Origin: Neoechinorhynchus agilis
Lineage: Eukaryota > Acanthocephala
NCBI GenBank assembly: GCA_051530055.1
Contig: CM121342.1
Coordinates: 3,596,001-3,660,000 of the forward strand
Direction: 5' to 3'
DNA length: 64,000 nt
The position numbers and the translations under genes were made by a program. The notes beneath the pieces are model-generated. The model was given only the letters and a program-made list of their open reading frames with translations. It was not told the origin of the DNA and did no database searches. Shown in pieces: positions 42,660 to 54,110 of the stretch; position 1 is the stretch's first letter; the number at the start of each line of letters is the position of its first letter.

Positions 42660-43395
42660 TTGCAACATCAATATAAAACGAAGACGTTTTGGCCTGGAAA
42701 CATCGCACTGTGAATTCCCTTCGTTCACTTTGAATGAAGTCTTTAATCGAAAATTGATAGCGATTAAACTCCATAACTTTTCAAAAACCCCTAATCAATT
42801 GAGTTTGATGCCTCGGAGTCATCATTTATCGAATTCAAATACTCAAATACGAATCTTCGATCAATGGAACAAAGGAATATAATGAAATAATTCAATTAAG
42901 GGATAATTGACATAGACGACCTCGAGCAAACGATGAATTTGGATGTAGTTATGTTCCCTTGCAATTACAAGTCTCCATTGCCATAAAAAACGATTTCGTT
43001 TATTGCAATTTTTATGACATAAAAATAGAAGAGCGACTGTAAATCGGTACAGCTTCATATCATAATTCGTGGATAAAAATCTCAATATTCGCCTTAAAGA
43101 CGAACAGGGCAAACAAATTGAAAGCGTTTTTATCGACAAAAAATTAAGAAAAAATTCGGTACTTTATTAGGTTTCATATGACGGATTCATATAATACTTT
43201 TAAGTTGGTTGTAACATGGCTTTTGACTAATTAATTTTTCTATTTAAACGAGTATTTCTTAAGCAGAGGCATTTTTGGGATGCTGGAGATGTCCAAAACA
43301 AAAGCTTAATCCAGCGCTTGGTATTTGTGCGACCTTTTTCCGGTGTGAAATTATGTTTCTATCAGTTTTAAATATAAAAACTTAAGCGAAAAATA
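42660..43395. other. Interval upstream of PPAN, first exon not found
   Basis: The N-terminal part expected for PPAN (HSFVF-RG...NSLKD) cannot be found in any frame here. Otherwise AT-rich with no recognised feature. Confidence 0.45.
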
Positions 43396-43455
43396 TCTTA
43401 AATGCAAGTGCTTTAAAAAACGAACCAATAATCCAATATTTCAATTGGTCACAGT

Positions 43456-44150
43456 TCCCAAAGGACCCACTTTAACGTTTAAAATTGAACGATTCACTCT
43501 CGTCTCTGAAGTAATTTCTTCTCTAAGACAGAAGGACATTAATCAACAGCTCTTTACAACGCCACCTCTACTAATTCTCAGCGGATTTCGTGGATCAGAA
43601 GATTTAAAACAAATACAAATGGTCGCTAAAGTGTTCCAACGGTCGTTTCCGCCAATAAATATCCAAAAAATCGCGTTTAACGAACTTAAGCGATGTGTCG
43701 TTGTGAGTTATCAAGGAAATGACCGATTCGAAATGCGACATTAGTAAGTTGAGATTCAAGCGTATTAACGTTATTTTAATGATTTTCCTTTTATATTTTA
43801 GTTCAATCAATCGATCGATATCACATGGTTGTAATCGAATTTCTAAGAAATTGATTGACAATAAAGCATTGCCCGATCTTTCAAAGTTTGAAACTTTAGA
43901 GGATGCTTTGCGGACAGAAGGAGGTTTGGGTTCGGAGAGTGACGAAGATGATGGAAAATGCATAATAAAAGAAGGAAATGTTCAAATAAAGCTCAGTGAG
44001 TTGGGACCAAGACTCACATTCAATTTGATTGAAATTTTGGAAGGAGTTTGTACGGGTAATATGTTGTATCCTCATTTTGAAAAGAGGGAAATAAGACGGA
44101 AAAAGAAGAAACGTTCAAAGCCAGAAAAGAATGAGGACGAAAAAGAATAA
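43456..44150 (+). CDS. ppan: Peter Pan / Ssf1 (Brix-domain ribosome biogenesis factor), 5' incomplete
   Basis: Two exons are visible: up to 43743, then 43802-44150 (58-nt intron, donor GTAAGT, acceptor TATTTTAG). PKGPTLTFKIERFTLVSEVI, PPLLILSGF, FPPINIQKI, NELKRCVVVSY and RHY|S align with PPAN (P-GPTLTF-V--YSLV-DV-SSL...PPLLVLN-F...FPSINVHKVNLNTIKRCLLI-Y). LSELGPRLTFNLIEILEGV matches LTEIGPRMTLQLIKVQEGV at the end of the Brix domain. The protein acts in 27S pre-rRNA processing and 60S assembly in the nucleolus. The first about 90 residues of the family are missing. The C-terminus is short and ends in a Lys/Glu tail. Either an upstream exon is too diverged to see, or this is a 5'-truncated copy. 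Confidence 0.85.
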
Positions 44151-44398
44151 ATTTCTTGAAGTAATTGTATCTTTTTTTATTTTTGAAGTCTGGCCAGCCG
44201 GTAACTTTTCAGTATCTATCAAGCTTTCTACAAAACTCCGATCTAGAATTCATCGCAGTCTTCTTCTCAGCTCCTCCAAGAAATATCCCTAGTAAAAATC
44301 ACAATTGCTGCCTCGCTTCCTGGGTTCCCTTTGCGCCAACTTGATTCCATAATGTCTTCTTAAAGTATTATTATTTTTTGCAATATTCAATCTTGTGA

Positions 44399-44486
44399 AC
44401 GTTGATTTCTCCATTATTATTTGAAGCCTCCTCGCCGTAGTTATAAATGTGAATCACAGAGATTCGATTGATTTTAGAACGGTCGT
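44399..44486. repeat. Left flank of the duplicated segment, copy 2
   Basis: Matches 37165-37252 (CCTCGCCGTAGTTATAAAT, GATTCGATTGATTTTAGAAC), but with visibly more differences than the right part of the duplication. It is separated from that right part by the 1.12-kb insert. Sequence 44160-44398 before it is unrecognised. Confidence 0.8.
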
Positions 44487-45603
44487 TTCCCATCGATTTT
44501 AATACGTCTTTGTATTTTATCAAAGATCAGAGGTTTCGTTTAAATCGTTATTGTTAGAGAATATTAAAAGAAGAAGCTCGCAAAAACCAATAACTTTTTG
44601 ATCAAAGGACACTTCTAGGAACCTGGACACACATCCAGGAAACATTCTCGGTTTTTACCAGCATCGTTTTCTTCGTTCGGAATGTTTTCTACTAAATTTT
44701 GACTTGTAATGAAGAATACTCGCCCGGTTAAAAATCATTTTATTGTTCTGAAATATTTCTAAAGAGGAAACCTCGCCTCTTTGATCATCTAAAAAGATGT
44801 TTTGTCTAAATGGCTCGAGTTAACAGGTTTGCAACTTCCAATAAAGTTCGGAGACCAAAAAAAGATATATTCGAAATGGGAACATCTTGTATAGTCCTGG
44901 AGCTGGACCGAATTATATGATCAGCACAGTCTTCATAATAGGCTCCACCGAGCTATTGCAGTCCATTTCAAGCTTTTAGTGGCCCAGTCACCAAAAGATG
45001 CTCAATCAAAGGGTAGTCTGGATAGGATTTCTAAAAATACGCAGTGGAACTTCTGGCGTTGTTCGGGTGGTCTGCCTCTGGAATAGAAGACCAGACCGCA
45101 CTGTATCGGTTGTGGTCCACTGATTTTTAGTTTTACCCTCAAATTCGCCCAATTGCCTTCCATTGTATTAGCAGCAGAGATGTGTGTAAGGCCTCGAGGA
45201 CTATGAATTCAGTGCCTTCGAAATCTAAAAGGATGTTGAATAGTTTCCTGGTGTGGTTGATGACTGAACTAATGCGATGGTCCCCAAGACACGTTTGGCT
45301 TGTGAAATAAATCCGCTTAATCACAACGTCCAGGAATGGACTCTATCCTTTGTCATTCTCGCTATAAACTTTCAATTGTATGTTTGGATCTTGACTGTTA
45401 AGTTCACCATTTAGTAAATCTCTGTTGTTGTTTGAATCAATCACAATGAACACATCATTCACACATACCGCCACCGCCGATTAACATCCTTATGATGGCC
45501 AAGAAAGTGGACTCCCACTCCCGAATGTAGATGTGAGCTATGGTCGGAGCTAATCCTGATCCCATGGCTATTCCATCAAATCCTATGACCAAGGCGCGTT
45601 TTC
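44487..45603 (-). mobile_element. Penelope-like retroelement fragment (RT region), broken
   Basis: This segment sits exactly between positions corresponding to 37252 and 37253 of duplication copy 1. Minus-strand translation gives GIAMGSGLAPTIAHIYI, then VNDVFIVIDSNNN and further downstream a VVIKR...HTRKLFNILL region. The order GvpMGSpLSP-lA-iym...YvDDvF...PFLDv is that of Penelope-like reverse transcriptases. The element is incomplete and broken several times. No GIY-YIG endonuclease region is seen. The last part toward 44.5-44.9 kb is unassigned. Confidence 0.7.
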
Positions 45604-47314
45604 CACTCGAATCCTTAAGATTTTGTTTTCTGGGTAAATAATAAAAAAAATTTTATCTTTTATTTTCAAACGCCCTCTGAGCCACAAAAAAGCAGCATCG
45701 ATCGTCATTGGGCTTCGACGATTCGTCGATACTTACTGTTTTCGGAGGAAAGTTCGAGAAAGCTTTGTACCCAGAAAACGGGTTCCTTCCTTTTAACGTC
45801 TCTTTCCTTCGCTACACGAAAACTTCTTATTCTGAAACGTCGATGTCGTTTCTACGTCTTGGATCCAAGAATCTGCCTTGTCGAATAATCCGCCCTCCCC
45901 GACCAAATAAGTTTTATTTTATCATTTGCGATGGATTTTTTGAGGCCCCAAAGTGCCATCGACGCTCGTTGCTTCGAAATTTAGGACGCTCAAAATGCAA
46001 ATTCTAACAAAATGCAAAACATAAATTAAAAAAGAACGCATTCTGATCTAAATTCCAAAGATATCTCAAATCCGAATTAATCGATTATACGATTTAAATG
46101 CAAACTTCATCTTGTCATTGCCTTGCATCGGAAAAAATAAGCTCAACAATCAATTTACTTGCAATCAAGTGCCGATTTCATATTCTTGGTGACGGCTTAG
46201 TGATTGATTTATTGAAGACCAAGTAAAGATTTGTCTTCGGAGGGCGATGATCGAAATCACGAATATTTAAGACGGAATTTACCAATGCTTACTAAATTTG
46301 GACATGTAAATGTTTACAAAGAAACAAACCTTTTATTTTTCATCTTCTTGAGTATAAGACGATGTGAAATTGAGTTCATTGAGTATCGAAAATCCGAATC
46401 TCACGAAATGTATTCGAATCTCTTTCATTGCAAATTGCAGTCATTTTACAAGGACTACGTTAAAATGATAATGGAGAAATGGAGAACTCATAATTCCGCG
46501 GACATTATGTCGGTTAATTATATGATCGTTAGAGGTTTTCATGAACCATTGGAAGCCATCTTTAAAGAAGCCAAGCATTTGTCCTACTCGGATTTTCCTC
46601 AGTTAAATTTCAAAGATCCAACTTTAGCGCTGGACTTTGTTAAGAAACGAGGAGAAGTAATGAAATTAATAGAGGAAAAACGATGCGACGAAGCCAGAAA
46701 GTTGATAAATGAGAGATGGGACAATCTCGTGGAACGGAACGATCAAGTCAAATGTTTTCTTTGCATTCAAGAATTGTTAGATATGATGACTGAGAATCAC
46801 GATCCCGTTAAGGCTTTGAAATACGTCGGTGAGAATATTGCTGGTCTCTTGTCCAATTACGAAGCGAGAAACAAATCGATATTAGAAGTTCTGTCGATGG
46901 TATCGATGAAGAAACCGTCGAAATCACCATTCGCTGCTCTGCTTGGTCCGAGAATGAGAAGTCGAACACCAAAGGAGATAAACTTCCTTCTTATGCAGGA
47001 AACCGAATGATTAGCTATCAAAGATTCAACTGGAGAAGATATCGAAGTTGCAACGATCGATGATGTCTGTCTAATCGATGCTTACAGGATATCGTTTTCT
47101 ATGCTATCAATGATTGGATCTTTGGAAAGGGCACAAAGACACGTTCATGTCGACCGGGAAATTAATATTTGTGAAGTGTTTCCAATATTTTTCCAAGGCA
47201 ATATTCCTGTTCGGTCGGCGAACGAAATTAAGGAAAGAAGGACTGCTCATCGAGAATCCTATTTATGAAAGTAGTGACCTTTTTCTAGAATTTCGGTTTT
47301 CTGGAAACAAATAA
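45604..47314. repeat. Segmental duplication, copy 2
   Basis: About 99% identical to 37253-38963. It ends just before the SGNH-like gene. Confidence 0.95.
46285..47268 (+). pseudogene. GID8-like gene, second copy with a premature stop
   Basis: Duplicate of 37934-38917. The open frame ends at TGA 47008-47010, where copy 1 has CGA (Arg), removing the last 86 codons. The LisH and CTLH homology region is intact up to that point, so a shortened protein is conceivable. Further differences (ATTTCAG/ATTTGTG and CGGACGG/CGGTCGG) lie in the lost tail, as expected if the tail is no longer constrained. Copy 1 is probably the functional gene. Confidence 0.75.
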
Positions 47315-47434
47315 AGAGTGAATTAAAAGGTAAAAAAATAAATTTTCAATAGCCGTCAAAAAGTAAACGGGCCCATTTCGCCGTAGCTAAGCAACCACAA
47401 ATTAACGATTGCTCAAGTTTTTTCAATATTATCG

Positions 47435-48037
47435 ATGGTTATGGCAGTTCGAGAAGTAGTGGATGAATGCACGGAGTTTTGCATAAACTTTCTTAAGCTT
47501 CGTAGCCGTCCACTTCGGATTCTTCGTGAGATCCACAACGATTTTCTTTTTCTCGGTGATGAGACATTCATGCACATTCGTCCATTTTTGGCCCGAGAAT
47601 TCAAGAAATCATTCATTCGAACTCTAAAAGATGGTCGCATGTCGAGTGTTCGATGGTTCTTGAATACTTCGAAACTCGTTAACGTAAAGAAGATTATTTT
47701 GCATTGTGGATCAAAGGATGTAAATGCCGGCAATGTACCGGTCAGTGCCGTGGCCTTACAAATGCGTAGCATTCTTTATCTTGTCAAGACTAAACATCCG
47801 GACTGCGAAATCATCATTTCAGGACAGTTCGCTCTTTATGACTATCCCAGAGCCGAGGAACGAATTGATGAGCTTAATGCGGAATATTCAAGAATGGCTT
47901 TAAATAATGTTAAGTACGTTTCGCATTCTCGATTAAGGGCAAAAATAAAAGAAGAAGTCGTCGATCAAATGGGTCTCGTCACAACCAATAGCGTTAAAGC
48001 ATTCGTAAGGGAATTACATAATGCTTTGAGATTCTAA
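47435..48037 (+). CDS. SGNH-hydrolase-like protein lacking the catalytic serine
   Basis: Complete intronless 200-residue frame (MVMAVREVV to HNALRF), with AATAAA about 10 bp past the stop. NVKKIILHCGSKDVNAGNVP matches the SGNH block III (vvlh-GtND), followed by the helix MRSILYLVKTKHPDCEIIISG and RIDELNAEYSRMA, the usual P-a-I-vs...R--e-N--- pattern. Block I reads FLGDETFMHI where the nucleophile motif is GDS, and block III has SKD for xND. Both catalytic/oxyanion positions are altered, so it may be a pseudo-enzyme or use another chemistry. Similar domains occur in host esterases and in some retroelement ORF1 proteins. No RT lies beside this one. Confidence 0.6.
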   Translation: MVMAVREVVDECTEFCINFLKLRSRPLRILREIHNDFLFLGDETFMHIRPFLAREFKKSFIRTLKDGRMSSVRWFLNTSKLVNVKKIILHCGSKDVNAGNVPVSAVALQMRSILYLVKTKHPDCEIIISGQFALYDYPRAEERIDELNAEYSRMALNNVKYVSHSRLRAKIKEEVVDQMGLVTTNSVKAFVRELHNALRF

Positions 48038-48059
48038 CTTTTTTAAATAAAGTAATTAA

Positions 48060-48490
48060 CAATATTTAGTCTAAAAAGACTTCAGCGATATTATCGGCTT
48101 GTGATCTTATTCTTGAAATAAGCTTAGGGGTCAACAAATAGAATGGGAGACAAATCAGCATTGAGAAGTGCGATTCAACAAAACTTTCAAAACTTCTTTG
48201 TGCTATGCTTCGCTGACGAACAATTATAAAACATATAACGACTGCCTTAGCAATCATCTTGCTTTTTTCTATGAACGTTTGATTTCTTTGTGTTAGAATT
48301 TTGTTATTTGTAAAGATTTGGCTTACTTTGCTTACCTTCCCTTAATAAAAGGTTTTCATTATTCGTGATAACTCAAAGGTTCGTTCCGGAATTTTCAGGC
48401 GACCCAGAGAAGCTAAAAGTACTAGACACTTACATTTTGAATTCCTGAAATAGTAGAAAAGTTAAGATAACTGGCATTACAGCACTCTCA
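48060..48490. other. Intergenic, no feature recognised
   Basis: AT-rich sequence between the SGNH-like gene and the LINE-derived array. Confidence 0.45.
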
Positions 48491-48497
48491 AGGTTGT

Positions 48498-50640
48498 GTG
48501 ACAATTGTTCTGATTTGCGCCTGGGCTTCTATTTTAAAAACTCAGATTTATCGTTGCAAAACCATTGTGCCAATTTGTTGGCACAATGGACAAAATATCT
48601 CGCTAGCAGTACAACGAGGCAATGCTGCCAGCGTGATGGCGACGGTCGAGGAAGGACAAAAGCTGGAATTCGGCGGGAGGTGGTGAGTGTGTTAATTGTC
48701 GAGAAATGAAGATCGATTGAATACCCTGTCCACGGATCTAGATTTCTTTTTATATATTCGATCTCCGAACCGGCATGTTCGCCAAAAAGAAAACTATTAA
48801 AGGCTCGATTTCTAACGAAAAGTCGCTTCTTAAATATCAAAAACGTTTCGTGGTGAACAGTAGGACGCAGCTCGGAGAAGCAATATATTTTCTTGTGACA
48901 GTAAGAATTTAATTTAGAACATGACCCGTTGTAGAATAACTAAAGTTTAACTGCTTCAAAGAATCTTTGAATTAAATTTTTATAATTTGAATAACGAGGC
49001 AATGCTGCCAGCGTGATGGCGACGGTCGAGGAAGGACAAAAGCTGGAATTTGGCGGGAGGTGGTGAGTGTGTTAATTGTCGAGAAATGAAGATCGATTGA
49101 ATACCCTGTCCACGGATCTTAAGATTTCTTTTTATATATTCGATCTCCGAACCGGCATGTTCGCCAAAAAGAAAACTATTAAAGGCTCGATTTCTAACGA
49201 AAAGTCGCTTCTTAAATATCAAAAACGTTTCGTGGTGAACAGTAGGACGCAGCTCGGAGAAGCAATATATTTTCTTGTGACAGTAAGAATTTAATTTAGA
49301 ACATGACCCGTTGTAGAATAACTAAAGTTTAACTGCTTCAAAGAATCTTTGAATTAAATTTTTATAATTTGAATAACGAGGCAATGCTGCCAGCGTGATG
49401 GCGACGGTCGAGGAAGGACAAAAGCTGGAATTTGGCGGGAGGTGGTGAGTGTGTTAATTGTCGAGAAATGAAGATCGATTGAATACCCTGTCCACGGATC
49501 TTAAGATTTCTTTTTATATATTCGATCTCCGAACCGGCATGTTCGCCAAAAAGAAAACTATTAAAGGCTCGATTTCTAACGAAAAGTCGCTTCTTAAATA
49601 TCAAAAACGTTTCGTGGTGAACAGTAGGACGCAGCTCGGAGAAGCAATATATTTTCTTGTGACAGTAAGAATTTAATTTAGAACATGACCCGTTGTAGAA
49701 TAACTAAAGTTTAACTGCTTCAAAGAATCTTTGAATTAAATTTTTATAATTTGAATAACGAGGCAATGCTGCCAGCGTGATGGCGACGGTCGAGGAAGGA
49801 CAAAAGCTGGAATTTGGCGGGAGGTGGTGAGTGTGTTAATTGTCGAGAGATGAAGATCGATTGAATACCCTGTCCACGGATCTTAAGATTTCTTTTTATA
49901 TATTCGATCTCCGAACCGGCATGTTCGCCAAAAAGAAAACTATTAAAGGCTCGATTTCTAACGAAAAGTCGCTTCTTAAATATCAAAAACGTTTCGTGGT
50001 GAACAGTAGGACGCAGCTCGGAGAAGCAATATATTTTCTTGTGACAGTAAGAATTTAATTTAGAACATGACCCGTTGTAGAATAACTAAAGTTTAACTGC
50101 TTCAAAGAATCTTTGAATTAAATTTTTATAATTTGAATAACGAGGCAATGCTGCCAGCGTGATGGCGACGGTCGAGGAAGGACAAAAGCTGGAATTCGGC
50201 GGGAGGTGGTGAGTGTGTTAATTGTCGAGAAATGAAGATCGATTGAATACCCTGTCCACGGATCTTAAGATTTCTTTTTATATATTCGATCTCCGAACCG
50301 GCATGTTCGCCAAAAAGAAAACTATTAAAGGCTCGATTTCTAACGAAAAGTCGCTTCTTAAATATCAAAAACGTTTCGTGGTGAACAGTAGGACGCAGCT
50401 CGGAGAAGCAATATATTTTCTTGTGACAGTAAGAATTTAATTTAGAACATGACCCGTTGTAGAATAACTAAAGTTTAACTGCTTCAAAGAATCTTTGAAT
50501 TAAATTTTTATAATTTGAATAACGAGGCAATGCTGCCAGCGTGATGGCGACGGTCGAGGAAGGACAAAAGCTGGAATTCGGCGGGAGGTGGTGAGTGTGT
50601 TAATTGTCGAGAGATGAAGATCGATTGAATACATTTATCG
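48498..50640 (+). repeat. Array I: LINE 3'-end-derived tandem repeat, 382-bp unit, 5 copies plus a partial
   Basis: Units begin at ACGAGGCAATGCTGCCAGCG (48614, 48993, 49375, 49757, 50139, 50521). The first copy extends about 110 bp further upstream and encodes ISLAVQRGNAASVMATVEEG in frame. This is the conserved terminal block of many LINE ORF2 proteins (rlSvAvQRGNaaSilgt). Each later unit keeps RGNAASVMATVEEG and stops soon after, so the rest of the unit is former LINE 3' UTR plus a short frame (MFAKKKTIKGSISNEK). Units are about 99% identical, so amplification is recent. Confidence 0.85.
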
Positions 50641-50757
50641 TTTATCAAAAAAAATGAAAAAAAATTTGTTGGCAAGACAAATGAGTATTAAAAGCTCGCC
50701 GGTGGCACCTATTAAGGTTCTCAGACTAAATAAAAAGTACAGCAAACTCCATCTCGC

Positions 50758-53700
50758 TTAAGCTTCGACATTTACTTGAGAATAACTTTCATTCCTACAA
50801 GAGCGTTCCACCTCGACTACGTTTGCCTCTTCCATTTCTACATCATCATCTCCAACATCCGCTCTCGAAATATCGGTCGTTTGATCCTTCGCATGATTAC
50901 GATTGAACCGCTCCCGGTACACTGACTGAACTTCCGCAAAGTACTCTCCAAATTTGCATTCATATTGTTCGGGAAGCTTCATGTTCTTAAAAACCTCAAT
51001 AAGACCGTCGACAAGTACAAAGGGTCCCCTGTAGGCGTAAGGAGCAGGTAAGCGTTTAAGAAGGAAGCAAGCCCATGGCGGATAAGGAAAAAGACCGTAT
51101 TCGTCTATATGAACACCAACATGGCCCAAAGGTCGACTCGACATTGGTACGTAAACTTTCATTTGTGATGTGTTGGGAAGAGTGAATAGGGCTTCTCGAT
51201 CGGTCGCCATCGCTGATGTGTCCGACATTTCTGAATATCCAACGGATCTCAAAGTAAAATGATCACAAGGGTACAAATCTCGAAAACTGAATCGGTCGAT
51301 AAGCTTCTGAATTCCAATGTTTCGAGATTGATTCCTGGATGAAGTGTTTTGAATAGCTTTTATCTCCGCAATGGACTTGGAGAAACAGCACGCCATTTGC
51401 GAATACTTCTTTAACAATCGCAATCGGAGTTGTGGTGGTGCGATATTTAAAAGTTCAATCATCATTTCTTTAAGGCTTCTCGTCTTTTGATCTTTCATTT
51501 CAGCAAAATGTTGAGCACTGAGACTTAGCCAAAAGTTGGCTACTGCCTCAATGTATTTCGGCGACTTTGAGTATTTCTTCAGTCCAGCATCGAGGACTCT
51601 ATTAGAGGACAATTGGTTGCTTATATGTATAACAATAGTATCATATCACTATTGAACGATTTTGGATGAAATTGAAGCACAATGATTTCCAGAAGTAACA
51701 AAAAGAAATTATAGACCATTTAATAATCGTACCTTAATCGCCAATACTTAAAAAAAGTGGTTAAATTATGAAATTTAATGAAATGGGAAATGTAAATGGC
51801 GTACAAGTTGTATTGAAGTTTCAAAATACGGTTTCTTTAAAAAAAGAGGTCTCTATTCTTCCTCTGGAACCAATCGCTCTCTCATATACAAGCCACCGAT
51901 GCCCTGCGAGTACAATAGAACTCGCTCAATGCACCGGCAACGTAGATTTCGCATCCACATCGCGGTTCCATCCTCGCTTTCTTAAACACGGCTCTATACG
52001 AATCGATACCTTCGACTCGCTTAGAAAATCGCATATAGATAATATAGGCAAGAGTAAGAAATTCATTGTTTCTGATGTTTGGAACCGTCTTTTCCTTCAT
52101 GTGCTTAATAAGGCTCTTATAACTCTCGTGGCATCCTTCATAATCCAGACGAAGTTCTTGAAAATCCGCAAAAGCAAAATGAATCAGCCGATTATCTCGC
52201 ATGAACGTTTCAATGGCTCTATCAAATAAGCCACCAGCTTCCTTGTATATCTGTCTGCTGTTAACCGAGTCTCCTTCTCGCAACAACTGCCGACCAACAC
52301 CACACATGTATTCCACAGCTTCGTACCAAATATCAGGCCGATGTCCAATACAAAGAATACACTGCTCGTAGGCGTATACCACTCGTTTCACACGGTACCA
52401 GTGATTGTCGACCTTTAGAGGATTATTCGGTGCTTTCCTTTGGCGAATTTTTAGTTTTGTTGCCTCAAATCCGTCAAAATAAGTACATTTCACAATGACG
52501 AGTGAAAAAACACCTTGGCAGGATTTCTTAAATGCAACAGGGATCCTAAGAAAAAGTTTCGTTTTAAAAGACTACATGATTAGAAGTGCCATTTTGGGTT
52601 GCACCCGGTAATCATCAGTTTGTACGAACTTACATAATAAAAAAATACAAAACGCTCATAATGTCTTTAATAAAAAAATCCTTTACCGGGTGAAGGCTTC
52701 AAAAAACACTTATATGTCGATATGTGAGGTACCGGGTGCAAACCTAAACTCCTCACGCATTTTTCTCTCCCTCTTGAGAGATGTTGCGGTTCTCTCGACA
52801 ATTAAAATTTATCCTGGTTTTAAGAATCTACTCATCGTTTCCTCGGCTATCCTCGTCGGCGATTTCCCGAGTCTCTCCGTGCTGCGCAAGCACAACCTTC
52901 TTTTGACAATCAACTATTCGATTGTTGGTTGTCATTTAGGTCAACATTTGGCAAGAATTCTACGGACGGGTGTCCTTCCTGGCGCCAATTTCGAGTGCGG
53001 CCCATTCTAAATGTTTCCTGATCCTAATTGCCAATATTTCTTATCTTCCTCGCATCAGAAGCAAAAATAAAGTAAAAAATAGACGATCAGTGGCACTAAC
53101 GACGAACAATAGCTTTCCACATCCGAGTTATAGGATAGCACCGGTTACTCATCTCATAGGCAATATATCGCTTCCAAGCTTGAACTTGTTTTTCATAGTA
53201 CTCATACGTATTATTCCGTCTCCAAACTGGCCTTCCACCTACCCGAATGATAACGTCTCGATCCAACACCCGCGTATACGCCTCCAATTCTTTAGCAACT
53301 CGTTTAACGTTCAAATATTCACGACTGCGTTCATCGATCACTCTTTTGGCCAAAACAATATTGATTCCAATTTCGAAAGCGCAATAATCTTTCCACATTT
53401 GTTCAACCCCAATGATGGGAATGAGAACAGCTCTTTGAAAGATTTTCCTAACTGAAACAATCTTCTGGTTGTCAGCGAACGAATTATCGGCCGTAACCGA
53501 CCGAAGGAAATTCACATGTTGACGCCAAATAGAAAACGAATGCATATCAAGACCGACTTTGTCTATTACAAAATCATAAGCACTTCCCATAATATCTCGA
53601 AATGAAGTTGATTTGTGTTTGTAGGCATGCATGAATGAAAGGTAGAACGTGTAGAGCTCGATACTTAGTACTTTCGGAAGGCATCGTTTGAACAATTCCT

Positions 53701-53905
53701 GAACCTTTTCTATGTTCTCTTGTCTTAGAGTGTATTCAAGGTATAGGCGCCAGAAGTGACCGCAGGTTGGATATTCCAAGACGAGGACTTCAAAGAATGG
53801 ATAAGCCACGGTGGGGCTTTCGTTGAGGTAACGGCGAATCAAAGCCGATAATCTCTCTGGCTCATTATCACATGCATCCAATCGAGCCAGAATCTCCGCG
53901 GTCAT
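50758..53905 (-). CDS. CSTF3: Cleavage stimulation factor subunit 3 (Suppressor of forked / Rna14)
   Basis: Three coding blocks on the minus strand: 53905 to about 53130, about 52430 to about 51890, and about 51610-50758, totalling about 730 residues (human 717). The N-terminus has HAT repeats: PFFEVLVLEYPTCGHFWRLY, RCLPKVLSIELYTFYLSF, YDFVIDKVGLDMHSFSIWRQ and VLIPIIGVEQMWKDYCAFE. Block 2 has EQCILCIGHRPDIWYEAVEY, RLIHFAFADFQELRLDYE and YMRFSKRVEGIDSYRAVFKK. Block 3 has FSFRDLYPCDHFTLRSVGY and a Pro-rich end LPAPYAYRGPFVLVDGLIEV. All follow the CSTF3 order. It dimerises as the scaffold of the CstF complex that binds downstream GU-rich elements in mRNA 3' processing. Intron 1 (about 700 nt) is unusually long here and carries LINE-related sequence. 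Confidence 0.93.
52500..53090. other. CSTF3 intron 1 with repeat-derived content
   Basis: Contains ATGTCGATATGTGAGGTACC at about 52714, matching 17056 near the LINE fragment, and an ACCGGGTG motif three times. A GC-richer stretch at 52780-53010 is open on plus (residues SAILVGDFPSLSV), but I do not recognise it. It is probably an old mobile-element insertion. Confidence 0.4.
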
Positions 53906-54110
53906 ATCTTAAATGTGTATTACGATGATACTCATTAATGAATGTTGTGGTTCTCAATGAATCTTCATAACCGAAAAACTCTCTCGGTAACGTAATTTTA
54001 TCTAGATGACATGCAAATGGACTTGGAAAATCGACCAGAAAATACTGTGGAGTCCTAGCGTACACGTGCGGACGTAAAGCGATGAAAAAACTGGCGAAAG
54101 GCATCATCAA
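53868..54110 (-). CDS. Possible upstream exon or short gene, overlaps the CSTF3 start
   Basis: ATG-to-stop frame of 80 residues with protein-like composition (ALRPHVYARTPQYFLVDFPS, REFFGYEDSL). It overlaps the CSTF3 start by about 40 bp in another frame. It might be a separate small protein or a 5' exon using a donor near 53935 (ATGAGTATC). I do not recognise it. Confidence 0.3.
   Translation of the reverse strand: MMMPFASFFIALRPHVYARTPQYFLVDFPSPFACHLDKITLPREFFGYEDSLRTTTFINEYHRNTHLRYDRGDSGSIGCM

Noticed and set aside
43604-43963. Minus-strand 119-residue frame over the PPAN exons
   Set aside because: It is the shadow of a conserved plus-strand Brix-domain gene and crosses its intron.
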